64,000 nucleotides of DNA from the NCBI GenBank assembly GCA_046074525.1, contig JBJTOK010000019.1, positions 1 through 64,000 on the forward strand, in the 5' to 3' direction. Positions 1 through 8,356 of this stretch are shown one piece after another; the first letter of the stretch is position 1, and each line of letters opens with the position of its first letter. This stretch comes from JAHEZL01 sp046074525. GTDB taxonomy: Bacteria > Bacteroidota > Bacteroidia > Flavobacteriales_C > GCA-002722245. The notes beneath the pieces were generated by a model, which was not told the origin of the DNA, searched no databases, and saw only the letters and a list, made by a program, of their open reading frames with translations. The position numbers and the translations under genes are program-made.

Positions 1-82
1 TTGCGAGGAGGAACGACGAAGCAACCCCATCATCAAATTATTATGTTTGACGAGGAGGTTGCTTCGTCGTTCCTCCTCGCAA
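1..82. repeat. long perfect inverted repeat (REP-like palindrome)
   Basis: Bases 1-26 are the exact reverse complement of bases 57-82, separated by a 30-base AT-rich loop. The arms contain the GCGAGGAGGAACGACGAAGC core and the right arm runs on into AATGAC. Related but diverged copies of the GTCATTGC edge occur at 4153-4222 and 41362-41400. The element is intergenic, next to the 3' end of a minus-strand gene. It could act as a terminator or mRNA-stabilising hairpin, but it has no T-run. The left boundary may extend beyond the window. Confidence 0.8.
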
Positions 83-116
83 TGACTTACTGGGTGGGGA
101 AAGACAATAAGATGGA

Positions 117-728
117 TCACTTTATCAACGCCAATCCTTCCAGCGCCGACTTATCCTGAGGCGACAGCAACAATACTTTATTGAATAATATTTTTGCTTC
201 ACGTGTTTTTCCCAACTGGTAATTCGTCCAGGCAAACATCAGTAAGCCATCATAACCAAAAGGATAGAGATTCACTACTTTTTCAAAATACTTGTACGCC
301 GTTTGGTAATCTTTCTTTTCATAAAAAATATACCCCATGCGGTAATTGGCTGTGGTGTTTTGAGGATCGATGGCGAGGATTTTAGTGTACTGCTCCATCA
401 CCTGAGTCATATTACCCAATGCCGCTGCGGGGTATACAACACCAAACTTAGCTTCAATGGAATAAGGCATCAGCGCCGCTGCAACCTGATAATAGTTTAA
501 AGATTCCTTGTACAATCCTGCCGAATAACACAACCAACCCAAACGCAAATTAATTTCATAAGACTGCGGATCATACACCTTCTTCAATGTAGAGATCGCC
601 AATGTATAGTTGGCTTGCTTTTCAGAATAATAACTTTGCGTGAATGCGTCTTCCAGCAAATTTTCCTGAGCTCCGGCCATGGTGCCCAGCATCATCGCCC
701 CGATTAAAAATTTATACATGATTTTCAT
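117..728 (-). CDS. secreted tetratricopeptide repeat (TPR) protein
   Basis: A 203-residue protein with an N-terminal signal peptide (residues about 1-20, ending near MAGAQ) followed by four to five TPR units; alternating YxxG/A and P-position residues are visible, for example in the segment around YRMGYIFYEKKDYQTAYKYF. TPRs form protein-binding superhelices, so this is probably a periplasmic adaptor. It lies 21 nt downstream of a gene encoding TPRs plus a beta-barrel, on the same strand, and is likely the last gene of an operon that starts with the urea-channel/M23 fusion. An internal ATG at codon 4 could also be the start. The specific partner is unknown. Confidence 0.85.
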   Translation of the reverse strand: MKIMYKFLIGAMMLGTMAGAQENLLEDAFTQSYYSEKQANYTLAISTLKKVYDPQSYEINLRLGWLCYSAGLYKESLNYYQVAAALMPYSIEAKFGVVYPAAALGNMTQVMEQYTKILAIDPQNTTANYRMGYIFYEKKDYQTAYKYFEKVVNLYPFGYDGLLMFAWTNYQLGKTREAKILFNKVLLLSPQDKSALEGLALIK

Positions 729-749
729 ATAGAATGGATATTAGGTTCC

Positions 750-1958
750 TTAAGGTTTGTATTTGAAAGCGATAATAATAGAATTGAAATTATAATTACC
801 AAGACCAAAAGCCGAGGTTTTGTTTTCAAACTGGTAAGTAGCACCGATATCAAAATGCTTGTTAATGCTGTACTCCGCGCCCACTGTAAATCTAGAGGTA
901 GTAAGATCAGGAGAATTATTAAAGAGGAAACCATTCCATTCGGCAAGATTATTTCCTGAATTGGAGAGATAACTGGCATGAAGCCCCAAGCGCGCTGACA
1001 CCCGGTAAGACACATAAGGTGTAACAGCAAAATTAATATTTGAATAATTGTCCCTGGTATGCATATATACTTGCGCTCCCAATGCCAGTTTATTATTCCC
1101 AAGCGGATAATAAGTAAGTCCGGTATGGTGTTGAAACTGCGCCACACTATCCAGCCATAAAGCGGAAGATCCTATCGAAACATCAAAATGCTTAAGATTT
1201 TTTTTAAGGGTTAAGGATCCAACATAATTATACGCCGAAGCACTGTAAGACACGGATGGCTGCGGGCCAACTCCTGTAGTGAGAAAATCCGTTCTTCCCT
1301 GAACAAAATGGAAAGATCCAAGGGCAGTCCAATTTTTTTTCAAAGGAACTACAGCACCTAAATAATATTGATTCTGGTTCACGCGCCAGCTGGTATTTCC
1401 CTGCGCATAAAAGGTATAGGAATGATAAAGGGAAAAGCGATTGGCTACATAATGATTCAATCCAAGCTGAATAATCATGGCCGACGGAACATCGGTAATA
1501 TTGGTAATTTTTCTTCCGGCGTCCAAAGAAACTGCATCTACTTTTGGTAAGTCATCTATACTCAATTTAGCTTTTAATGTCGCACTGAATGTCTTCGACA
1601 GCATTCTGCTTTCTTCATAACGACCGGAATACAAGTAGATGTAATACAAATATTCAAAAGGCAAATCTTCAGAGGCATTGAACTCAATTGCTTTCTTGAA
1701 ATGCTCCTCGGCAAGACGGTATTTTTTTAACTCATAATAGGCAATGCCCACGCGCATGCGGATGTAATAATAATCAAATCCGAGTGGCATTACTGAATCA
1801 CCGTACGCGATCAAATCATCCCATTTAGCAGTAAGATAAAGAGCATAAGATCTTTCCTCCACTATTTTTGTATTGAGTGCTTTCTGAGAATATCCCTTCT
1901 GTACAACAATAAAAAATAACAGGAAAAATATTATGATATGCGAATTACGCTTGTGCAT
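750..1958 (-). CDS. TPR plus outer-membrane beta-barrel protein
   Basis: A 402-residue protein. A signal peptide (about 1-24, hydrophobic IIIFFLLFFIVV core) is followed by two or three TPR-like helical pairs (about 30-130). The remaining 260 residues are alternating aromatic/polar strands typical of an outer-membrane barrel, and the chain ends on a short hydrophobic strand (IIIAFKYKP). The architecture resembles YaiO-like outer-membrane proteins, but I could not assign a family with certainty. Its start lies 28 nt inside the end of the upstream urea-channel/M23 gene, which points to translational coupling. It may provide the outer-membrane part of whatever that inner-membrane protein does. 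Confidence 0.75.
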   Translation of the reverse strand: MHKRNSHIIIFFLLFFIVVQKGYSQKALNTKIVEERSYALYLTAKWDDLIAYGDSVMPLGFDYYYIRMRVGIAYYELKKYRLAEEHFKKAIEFNASEDLPFEYLYYIYLYSGRYEESRMLSKTFSATLKAKLSIDDLPKVDAVSLDAGRKITNITDVPSAMIIQLGLNHYVANRFSLYHSYTFYAQGNTSWRVNQNQYYLGAVVPLKKNWTALGSFHFVQGRTDFLTTGVGPQPSVSYSASAYNYVGSLTLKKNLKHFDVSIGSSALWLDSVAQFQHHTGLTYYPLGNNKLALGAQVYMHTRDNYSNINFAVTPYVSYRVSARLGLHASYLSNSGNNLAEWNGFLFNNSPDLTTSRFTVGAEYSINKHFDIGATYQFENKTSAFGLGNYNFNSIIIAFKYKP

Positions 1959-4105
1959 TTTTTTCCTTCTTGAATGGTTAATTTAAAATTCCTGCTGGTA
2001 TTGAGTTCAAAATCAAAATCGATTTTCCTGTTCACCCTTCCCATCACTGTTGCCTGTGCTACAGAAGAAATACGGATGCTTGTCGGATTGAGCATATCAT
2101 CAATAGAAACAAATTTTGCTTTATATGCTGTTTTCAGATAGATGGTCAAAGGTGAGATAAAGTCCTGAACAACCTTCGACAGGCCGGTGAAAAATCCGTC
2201 TATAGGTAATACGTCTTTCACTTCCACTTCATTGTAGTAACCCAGTAATATTTTGTGCGCACCGAGATAAAAATAATACAATAACGATGTTTTATCTCCT
2301 TTGAATTCGGTGAAATAATGCAGCGTTTCATTGTTAATGAAATATGCGGTCGACTGTGTTTCGTGGCAATAGATGTACGTTTGATTGTAAGCATCTACAA
2401 ACACTTCCCACTTTACAGTCGATTTCACTCCATCTTCATCCACGGCAAATTCCATCATCATTCCCGGCACAAATGAAAAACTTTGAACAAGAAGAGAAGT
2501 GGGTGTAATCCTGAAAATACTCTGCCCCTCCTGCGGGTAATCGAAAGCATGAAAACTATATTTCCCATTGCTCTTTGCGATGTAATAAGCCAACGGATAC
2601 TTCAATGTTTTGGCGCCTACATAAGGCGAAGCCTGCAACTGAAAATGAACATGTGGTTCAGGTGAACGACCTGAATTACCACAGCTGGCAAGCACCTCGC
2701 CTTTCTTCACATAATCGCCCAGTTTCACTTTAAAAGATCCTTTTTTGATGTGTGAAATTTTGCTGTACAGAAAATCCGAATGCTTGATGACAATAGAATT
2801 CCCCCAGTTTTCACCAAGGTTGATATCGCCAACAGCATTATCGTCAATGTCATCCACCACTGTCACCACATACCCTGCAGCAGGCGCCAACACTGGCAGA
2901 TTGTAACAATAAAAATCGGTAACCTGCTCGCCCGGCGTTTTAAAAGTTTTTTGTGTTTCATCAACAATCACGAAATCGAAAGCAAATTTCCAGTCTTCCT
3001 TATGCGTGATCTTTCCTTCGTGCGCCTGCGACACAAACCACTCTCCGAAAAAAGGCAAATGAATATGGAAGTAGGTATCGTTTTTAAAGCGCTCCAAGCG
3101 ATTGTGAAAAGCATATAAATTTCTTTCTGGCGAATATTGCTGGTATTGCACCAAATGCAACCCATTCAATGAATAGCGATTGTTGAATACATAAATAAGC
3201 AACATCACCACCAAAGAAAAAGGAAGAGAATAAATCGGTAACTGGAAGAAGCCGAAAAAGAATTTACCCAGCGCACTTATGCTGAGTGCAATGAGCGCCG
3301 CAGTAGCCATCACCAGGAAATAAGAGCGTACCGATGGCACAAGGAAAAATCCACCCAGCGCGATCGACGATAAAATGTAATTGAATCCGATATAGCTATA
3401 CTCCAGCTCATTCATATTGCCCTGAAAAAGCTGCACAAAAAAATATCCCGTGAGAAATCCGAGAATAGAAAATGAAAAAGCGATTCGGGAATAAATCAAC
3501 AAGCCAACAGCAATCAGGATACCCACCAATAAATTATACTGAAAAAAAATGGCACCTAATGATTTCAGGTAAATATCAATCAGCAGCGGAAGTTTAATCG
3601 CTGATAAATCCTGAATAACCTTAGCCATATCAGGCCCCCACACACTGTATAAATCATTGATCGTGTATATCCCATCCTGACTATACTGAATGGCATTAAA
3701 ACCTTTTGCACCGAGAAAAATTGTCCATATACCCAACATAAAGGGCAAACTCAAAAATGGCACTTTATATACCGCCAGCAGTGATGACAACCACACCGTA
3801 AGCAGCATTGTAAGTAATGACGCCAGCAAAAGAATTCCAAAGAATGGTAAATTGTACTCATAGGTCACTCCTATCGCAAATCCTACCAAAATAGAATTAT
3901 AAGAATACATGCCGCTGCGGATGTTTTCCAGATTGAAGCCCATCCATTTGGCAAAAAAAACAGATGCAGTCGCACAAATCAATCCGCTCAAACCAAGATA
4001 GGGATCAATGAAACTCGCGAGAAGCAACAAGTACGCAAACCATTTGTGATTGGAAAAAAATATTTGCGCATAGCTGTTGACGATGCCGTCGGTGTATAAT
4101 TTCAT
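1931..4105 (-). CDS. urea transporter-like channel fused to M23 (LytM) peptidase domain
   Basis: About 724 residues. The N-terminal 320 residues are a polytopic membrane domain with the two-fold repeat of urea channels (SLC14/UT family). SGMYSYNSILVGFAIG and the later LEYSYIGFNYILSSIALGG are the paired selectivity segments, each followed by a PFxL/LPFSL loop. After a linker comes a periplasmic LytM/M23 domain (about 390-540): a FAFDF segment, a SHIKKG histidine and the HVHFQL motif supply the expected zinc ligands, with GNSGRSPEPHVHF intact. About 190 C-terminal residues are unassigned. The longest frame starts at a GTG (4135); I prefer the ATG at 4105, which begins directly before the first channel helix. 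Transport of urea and peptidoglycan cleavage are family inferences. Confidence 0.85.
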   Translation of the reverse strand: MKLYTDGIVNSYAQIFFSNHKWFAYLLLLASFIDPYLGLSGLICATASVFFAKWMGFNLENIRSGMYSYNSILVGFAIGVTYEYNLPFFGILLLASLLTMLLTVWLSSLLAVYKVPFLSLPFMLGIWTIFLGAKGFNAIQYSQDGIYTINDLYSVWGPDMAKVIQDLSAIKLPLLIDIYLKSLGAIFFQYNLLVGILIAVGLLIYSRIAFSFSILGFLTGYFFVQLFQGNMNELEYSYIGFNYILSSIALGGFFLVPSVRSYFLVMATAALIALSISALGKFFFGFFQLPIYSLPFSLVVMLLIYVFNNRYSLNGLHLVQYQQYSPERNLYAFHNRLERFKNDTYFHIHLPFFGEWFVSQAHEGKITHKEDWKFAFDFVIVDETQKTFKTPGEQVTDFYCYNLPVLAPAAGYVVTVVDDIDDNAVGDINLGENWGNSIVIKHSDFLYSKISHIKKGSFKVKLGDYVKKGEVLASCGNSGRSPEPHVHFQLQASPYVGAKTLKYPLAYYIAKSNGKYSFHAFDYPQEGQSIFRITPTSLLVQSFSFVPGMMMEFAVDEDGVKSTVKWEVFVDAYNQTYIYCHETQSTAYFINNETLHYFTEFKGDKTSLLYYFYLGAHKILLGYYNEVEVKDVLPIDGFFTGLSKVVQDFISPLTIYLKTAYKAKFVSIDDMLNPTSIRISSVAQATVMGRVNRKIDFDFELNTSRNFKLTIQEGKKCTSVIRIS

Positions 4106-4152
4106 AGTGTCCTGGTAACAAATTAATTTTTTCACTTAAAAGCCCTGAGTAA

Positions 4153-4222
4153 GTCATTGCGAAAATTTTTGTACTCAAAAATTTGAAGCAACCTATTTCT
4201 TGAGTACACTCCTCGCAATGAC
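4153..4222. repeat. nested inverted repeat, REP-like family member
   Basis: GTCATTGCGA (4153-4162) pairs with TCGCAATGAC (4213-4222). Inside this, GTACTCAA (4171-4178) pairs with TTGAGTAC (4200-4207). It shares the outer GTCATTGC edge with the palindromes at 1-82 and 41362-41400, so the three look like one dispersed family. It sits in the 148-bp gap between the decarboxylase and the urea-channel genes and could separate the two transcription units. Confidence 0.7.
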
Positions 4223-4253
4223 GAACGTAAGGCTCAGACTATCATACTATTTT

Positions 4254-5612
4254 TTACAATTTAAATGTCTTCAAATAATCAGGTAAGGTTTCCACTGATT
4301 CAATAGAATTCAGCGTTTCTCTATACCTTATCAGATGTGGCTTTTCATCCATATCAATCATGATTACTGCGGGACGCATCGCAATGAACTGCATCCACTG
4401 CGTCATGTTGTAAGCGCCTACCGTATGTACCACCACATGATCGTCGCGCTTCAACGGAGGCAAGGTGCAGTTTTCTCGGATCACGTCGATGTTCATGCAA
4501 AGCGGACCGTACAACACCGCGTCTTCAGTGTACTGACTGAAATCCTGGGCCGGACTGATCTTGTGATCGTACCAGAAAGAAGTAAACAAAATGTTCACAC
4601 CAAAATCCATGATGGTAGCGCGACGCCCATCCGACAAGCGTTTGTTGGAGATCACGGAACCCAGCAACGAACCTGCTTCATCAATCAATGATCTTCCTGA
4701 TTCCAGGATCAACAACGGTAATTCATTCTCTAAAAAACCTGCATTCAGTATCGCTGTGGAAATTGCTTCAGCATACTGATCGAAAGTTGGAGAAGTATCA
4801 ACCCCCTGTAAATACGAACCTTTCAATGTGTTTTTAGAAGCAAAACCTCCTCCCAAATCGAGGTACTGAATATTTTTCTTGTATTTCTTCTTAACGTTCA
4901 GTGCTAAATCAGAAAGCTTGGTAGCGGCAATTCCGTAGGCATTTGGCGACAACATAAAAGTTCCGATGTGTGCGTGTAAGCCCACCAATTCCATTTTATC
5001 GTTCAGCAAAATTTTGTTGATAGCGTCCCAGGCCTGACCGTTTTCGTAGTTGAATCCAAAACGATCCCATATAGGATAAACACCTGTATCCATATTCACA
5101 CGAATGGCCACTCGAGGCTTCTTGTTCATCTCCACTGCCAGCTCCTTAATGAGATACAACTCATCGAGGTGGTCAATATGGATGAGAGAATTGTGTTCAA
5201 TCGCGAGTTTCAGATCGGCTTCGGTTTTATCCGGACCGTTGAAAATAATTTTACTTCCAGGCACATTGTTATTGAGTGCTTTGTGGTATTCAAAACCCGA
5301 TACCACCTCGGCCCAAGAGCCTTCCTGATGGAACACATTGCACACCGCGTTGATGTAATTTGTTTTATAGGACCAGGCGAACTGCACCTTCGGATAACGT
5401 GTGGTGAAGGCCCTCATGGCATCTTTAAAAGTTTTACGGATGGTTTTTTCAGAGATCACAAACAACGGTGATCCGTATTTCACAATGAGGCTCTTCACCG
5501 AATTACCATCGATATGTGTTACAGGAGCATATTCTGTTCTTGTCCCGAATTTATTGGTTACGCCACTGTTCAAGCGGGTGATTACCGGACGTTCATATTG
5601 CAGCTTTTTCAT
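4254..5612 (-). CDS. PLP-dependent group IV (type III fold) amino-acid decarboxylase
   Basis: A 452-residue member of the diaminopimelate/ornithine/arginine decarboxylase family (alanine-racemase-like barrel plus beta domain). Visible signatures are the PLP lysine in WSYKTN (K83), HAHIG, the phosphate-binding DLGGGFAS, LESGRSLI (the usual EPGR), GPLCMNID with the catalytic-pocket cysteine (about C372), and VGAYN (about Y401). The length is slightly longer than LysA. It is not an obvious LysA, and the genomic setting (PqqD-like protein and ATP-grasp ligase immediately upstream on the same strand, 38 nt away) suggests a dedicated biosynthetic role: it may make an amine or a carboxylate-specific product used by the ligase. 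Substrate unknown. Confidence 0.85.
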   Translation of the reverse strand: MKKLQYERPVITRLNSGVTNKFGTRTEYAPVTHIDGNSVKSLIVKYGSPLFVISEKTIRKTFKDAMRAFTTRYPKVQFAWSYKTNYINAVCNVFHQEGSWAEVVSGFEYHKALNNNVPGSKIIFNGPDKTEADLKLAIEHNSLIHIDHLDELYLIKELAVEMNKKPRVAIRVNMDTGVYPIWDRFGFNYENGQAWDAINKILLNDKMELVGLHAHIGTFMLSPNAYGIAATKLSDLALNVKKKYKKNIQYLDLGGGFASKNTLKGSYLQGVDTSPTFDQYAEAISTAILNAGFLENELPLLILESGRSLIDEAGSLLGSVISNKRLSDGRRATIMDFGVNILFTSFWYDHKISPAQDFSQYTEDAVLYGPLCMNIDVIRENCTLPPLKRDDHVVVHTVGAYNMTQWMQFIAMRPAVIMIDMDEKPHLIRYRETLNSIESVETLPDYLKTFKL

Positions 5613-5650
5613 AATAGGTTCACAGTTTTAGTTAACGATCACAGTTTTTT

Positions 5651-6700
5651 TTACAATTCCCCGAGGGTGGATATTTTCTCAAATTCCTTGAGATCAACAA
5701 TCATATCATAGGCATAGCGGATAAACATCTTTCCGACATCGTATTTCGTGAAAGGTTTAACCTCTTCGCCCATCGCCATGCGTACCAAGGCTTCCGGATG
5801 ATTTTGTCCGCAACCCACCGCCAGGTATACCCAGGCAGGAAAACGCGGATTGATCTCCAGCAGGTAATATTCCTCTTCAGCGGTTTTGATGATCTCCAAC
5901 TCGAGTCCGCCTCGCCATTTACTGGATTTAATCACTCTCTTCGTCATGCTGATCAGCTTGTCATCAGAGATAGAAATACCAGCCCATGCCTTGCCTTTAT
6001 CTGTGATATAGGTTTTGCGCATCGCCACGGCGCCGATCGTAGTACCTTTGCCATCGCCAATTGCAGTGACATTCACCTCCTGACCATGCACAAATTGCTG
6101 AATGATAATCGGCAATCCCCATTTGGCGCTTATTTTATTAAAATAGTTCGCCGCCTGCTCGGGAGTATAAGCTACCGAAGCATCGTAAAACTTTCCTTTC
6201 ACCACCAGCGGATAGGTGAATTGCTCTTTCAGCATGCCAATTTCAGCAGTACTGAAAATCATTTTACTGTAGGGAACTTTGATTTTGTGTTTTTTCCCGA
6301 ATTCATCGAGATTGGCTTTGTGGCGCTCTTCGAATTGCTCTACAGTAGGCACAAAAACCTTGATATTCATCTTCTTTTCCAAAATCTCCACCAGCTTGAT
6401 GAAGCTGAATAACTCGGCATCGAAATTAGGAATGATAAGATCGATTTTCTCCCTGTCGTTGATGTATTGGAGTCGGGTGAGCAGACTATCAATTCCCGAC
6501 GAAGGGAAAGGAATCTGGTAAGTTTTGTCCACCAGGTCGTGCATATAAATACCTGGCTCCAAAGCTTCATAAGAGAGACCGATGATGCGCACATCAAAAT
6601 GCTTGCTTTCGCGGATGGCGCGGATAACAGGCACACCCGGTCCCGGACTGTCAATGGCATTTAAGCCTGTGACAGCAATGGTCAGTTTTTTCTTTTTCAT
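5651..6700 (-). CDS. ATP-grasp family ligase
   Basis: A 349-residue protein with an N-terminal pre-ATP-grasp Rossmann-like domain (ITVTGLNAxxSPGPG-type start; VTGLNAIDSPGPG seen) and an ATP-grasp core. YPLVVKG holds the ATP-binding lysine, IIIQQFVHGQEVN the hinge and acidic pocket, and LEINPRFPAW the Mg-binding Glu/Asn pair. It resembles carbamoyl-phosphate-synthase-like/PylC-type ligases, which join a carboxylate to an amine through an acyl phosphate. It lies between a PqqD-like gene (17 nt upstream) and a PLP decarboxylase gene (38 nt downstream), an apparent three-gene operon. The substrate cannot be read from sequence. Confidence 0.85.
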   Translation of the reverse strand: MKKKKLTIAVTGLNAIDSPGPGVPVIRAIRESKHFDVRIIGLSYEALEPGIYMHDLVDKTYQIPFPSSGIDSLLTRLQYINDREKIDLIIPNFDAELFSFIKLVEILEKKMNIKVFVPTVEQFEERHKANLDEFGKKHKIKVPYSKMIFSTAEIGMLKEQFTYPLVVKGKFYDASVAYTPEQAANYFNKISAKWGLPIIIQQFVHGQEVNVTAIGDGKGTTIGAVAMRKTYITDKGKAWAGISISDDKLISMTKRVIKSSKWRGGLELEIIKTAEEEYYLLEINPRFPAWVYLAVGCGQNHPEALVRMAMGEEVKPFTKYDVGKMFIRYAYDMIVDLKEFEKISTLGEL

Positions 6701-6717
6701 AGTAGTAGGTTAGGGGC

Positions 6718-6975
6718 CTATTTTTTCTTAGCTTCTCCTTCAGCAATCTTGAGCTTTTGAAGCATGTTGACGAAATCGTAAAAGTCTTTTTCAAAGGTGT
6801 TGTCATCAATCATGTAAGTCGATGTCATGTGCTTTTTAATTTCTTCATCTGACTTCCCACTTTTCATGAGCTTAATAATTTCCAAACCAATTGGATTGGT
6901 AGAAAATGAATCACCGCTGGATGGATCGAAAACAAATCCCGAATCACTGAGTGCTATGTTCTTCTTTATCGTCAT
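6718..6975 (-). CDS. PqqD-like RRE-domain protein
   Basis: An 85-residue protein matching the PqqD/RiPP recognition element pattern: a beta hairpin around SGFVFDPSSGDSFSTN, then NPIGLEIIKLMKSGKSDEEI and a winged-helix tail ending near FYDFVNMLQKL. PqqD-type domains bind leader peptides and present them to modifying enzymes. It is the first gene of a putative operon with an ATP-grasp ligase and a PLP decarboxylase. I looked for a precursor peptide upstream (6976-7159) and downstream and saw no convincing short ORF, so either the precursor is encoded elsewhere or the protein has a non-RiPP role. The C-terminus ends in a lysine-rich tail. Confidence 0.8.
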   Translation of the reverse strand: MTIKKNIALSDSGFVFDPSSGDSFSTNPIGLEIIKLMKSGKSDEEIKKHMTSTYMIDDNTFEKDFYDFVNMLQKLKIAEGEAKKK

Positions 6976-7159
6976 AAGAGTATAAGTTTATTGATTTAAC
7001 AAATAAACGATCTTCAAAAAAGCATGTTGTTATAGTTTATCGCCAAAATGTTATAAGATTCGGCTCCCTGATACAGGAATGAGGTTAGTAAAGTTACGGA
7101 ATAACTAGTGTTTATAAGGATTACAAAAACAAACACCACACAACTTATGAGCCAGGGAT

Positions 7160-7624
7160 TTATCGTCCCATAAACGCATCCAGCTTAGCGCGCGACGCCT
7201 GCTGTATTTTATTATGAAAGAAGGAAGTCCAACCTAACAACACTCCTTTACACCCGAAAGCTTGTTTCGACCATTTAAAAAAATCAAAACTATCACGATG
7301 CGTAGCGATTTTCCCGTCTTTAAAGGTAAACTCAGCATGAATAGGGTTGATCACTTTATTGCCGCTTAAGGAAAAGGTGTAAGTCGCCACCCAATTGCAG
7401 GAGCCGCTTTTATCATCGGCTTTCACCTCAGAAAAACTGAGCTGCATGTCTTTAGAGCCCTTCAGCAGCATTTCCCACATGGCTTTCACTTCCTTACTAT
7501 TCAGGTTCTTGAAAACAGAATCAGAAAAAGTAGCGTCGTCGGTATAACATTCCTGCATGCCTTTATAATCCTTAGTTTGAAAAGATGTATAGAATTTATG
7601 AATGAGTGCCTCGTTGGGATGCAT
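7160..7624 (-). CDS. SnoaL-like / NTF2-fold protein
   Basis: A 154-residue cone-shaped NTF2-like fold: an N-terminal helix EALIHKFYTSFQTKDYKGMQECY, then CYTDDATFSD, a central strand region (SGSCNWVATYTFS) and the typical ending with KDGKIATHRDSFDFFKWSKQAFG. SnoaL-like proteins of this size include polyketide cyclases, isomerases and many proteins without known activity. It has no signal peptide and so is probably cytoplasmic. It is transcribed divergently from the YdcF-family gene. The specific role is unknown. Confidence 0.8.
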   Translation of the reverse strand: MHPNEALIHKFYTSFQTKDYKGMQECYTDDATFSDSVFKNLNSKEVKAMWEMLLKGSKDMQLSFSEVKADDKSGSCNWVATYTFSLSGNKVINPIHAEFTFKDGKIATHRDSFDFFKWSKQAFGCKGVLLGWTSFFHNKIQQASRAKLDAFMGR

Positions 7625-7677
7625 AAAAGTAATTTGGAACGGAAAATTACTGTTTTGGACTGTATATTTACCAGAAA

Positions 7678-8235
7678 ATGAAGAAATGTATCAAAATAAT
7701 TGTTTTGATTTTCGTAGCGTGGTTTAGCATGCACTGCACGATTGCTATTACCGACGGCCTTGTGGATGAAGAAGGAAAAAGTGATGTTGGTGTTATTTTC
7801 GGTAATACCGTGAACCCTGACGGAAGCCTTTCTGCGAGATTAAAGGCCCGATTGGACAAAGGTGTTGAATTATATAAAAACGGAAGAGTCCCTCTATTAA
7901 TAGTGAGCGGAGGATTAGGAAAAGAAGGGCACTACGAGGGCACTAAAATGCATGCTTACCTGATACAGAAAAACATACCTGACTCCTGTATCATTAAGGA
8001 TAACAAAGGCAACACCACCTCTGCCACTTCAGAAAACTTTAAAAAGATGAATCTAAAAGCGGAGTCAATTACAGTAATCACTCAGTATCACCATATCACT
8101 AGAGCGAAGCTAGCATTCAAAAAATTTGGTTTTGAAAATGTGAAAGGGGTACATGCCGACTATTTTGAAATGAAGGATTTTCTTGCGGTTATCAGGGAGT
8201 TCGTAGCGTATTATCAATACTTATTCTTTTACTAA
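7678..8235 (+). CDS. YdcF/SanA family protein (DUF218)
   Basis: A 185-residue protein with an N-terminal membrane-anchor or signal segment (KIIVLIFVAWFSMHCTIA) followed by a DUF218 domain. GVIFGNTVNPDGSLSARL is the conserved first strand with polar pocket residues, LLIVSGG the second, and NTTSATSENF the conserved envelope-binding loop. The family is linked to cell-envelope integrity (SanA) and often sits in the periplasm. The ATG at 7678 is the first in frame; a TATATTTA box just upstream (about 7661-7670) could be its -7 element. Its 3' end abuts a large inverted repeat. Confidence 0.85.
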   Translation: MKKCIKIIVLIFVAWFSMHCTIAITDGLVDEEGKSDVGVIFGNTVNPDGSLSARLKARLDKGVELYKNGRVPLLIVSGGLGKEGHYEGTKMHAYLIQKNIPDSCIIKDNKGNTTSATSENFKKMNLKAESITVITQYHHITRAKLAFKKFGFENVKGVHADYFEMKDFLAVIREFVAYYQYLFFY

Positions 8236-8236
8236 A

Positions 8237-8339
8237 AGGACGATGGGTCCTTCGTGAGTACCCTCAGACATTACCAACCCATCCTTAGAATTTCTCGTGT
8301 ATGTCATCCTGAGGGTACTCCCGAAGGACCTACCGTCCT
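8237..8339. repeat. long imperfect inverted repeat between convergent genes
   Basis: AGGACGATGGGTCCTTCGTGAGTACCCTCAGA-type sequence (8237-8267) is mirrored by TCCTGAGGGTACTCCCGAAGGACC and TACCGTCCT (8302-8339) with a few mismatches. It fills the gap between the convergent YdcF and carboxylase genes. It would form a stem of about 30 bp in either transcript and could serve as a bidirectional terminator. The sequence is unrelated to the other palindromes in this window. Confidence 0.75.
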
Positions 8340-8356
8340 ACTCGGCGAAATATTTA

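Noticed and set aside
6976..7159. search for a precursor peptide next to the PqqD-like gene
   Set aside because: The only minus-strand ATG in the gap (7025) opens a three-codon frame. None of the other frames give a credible peptide.
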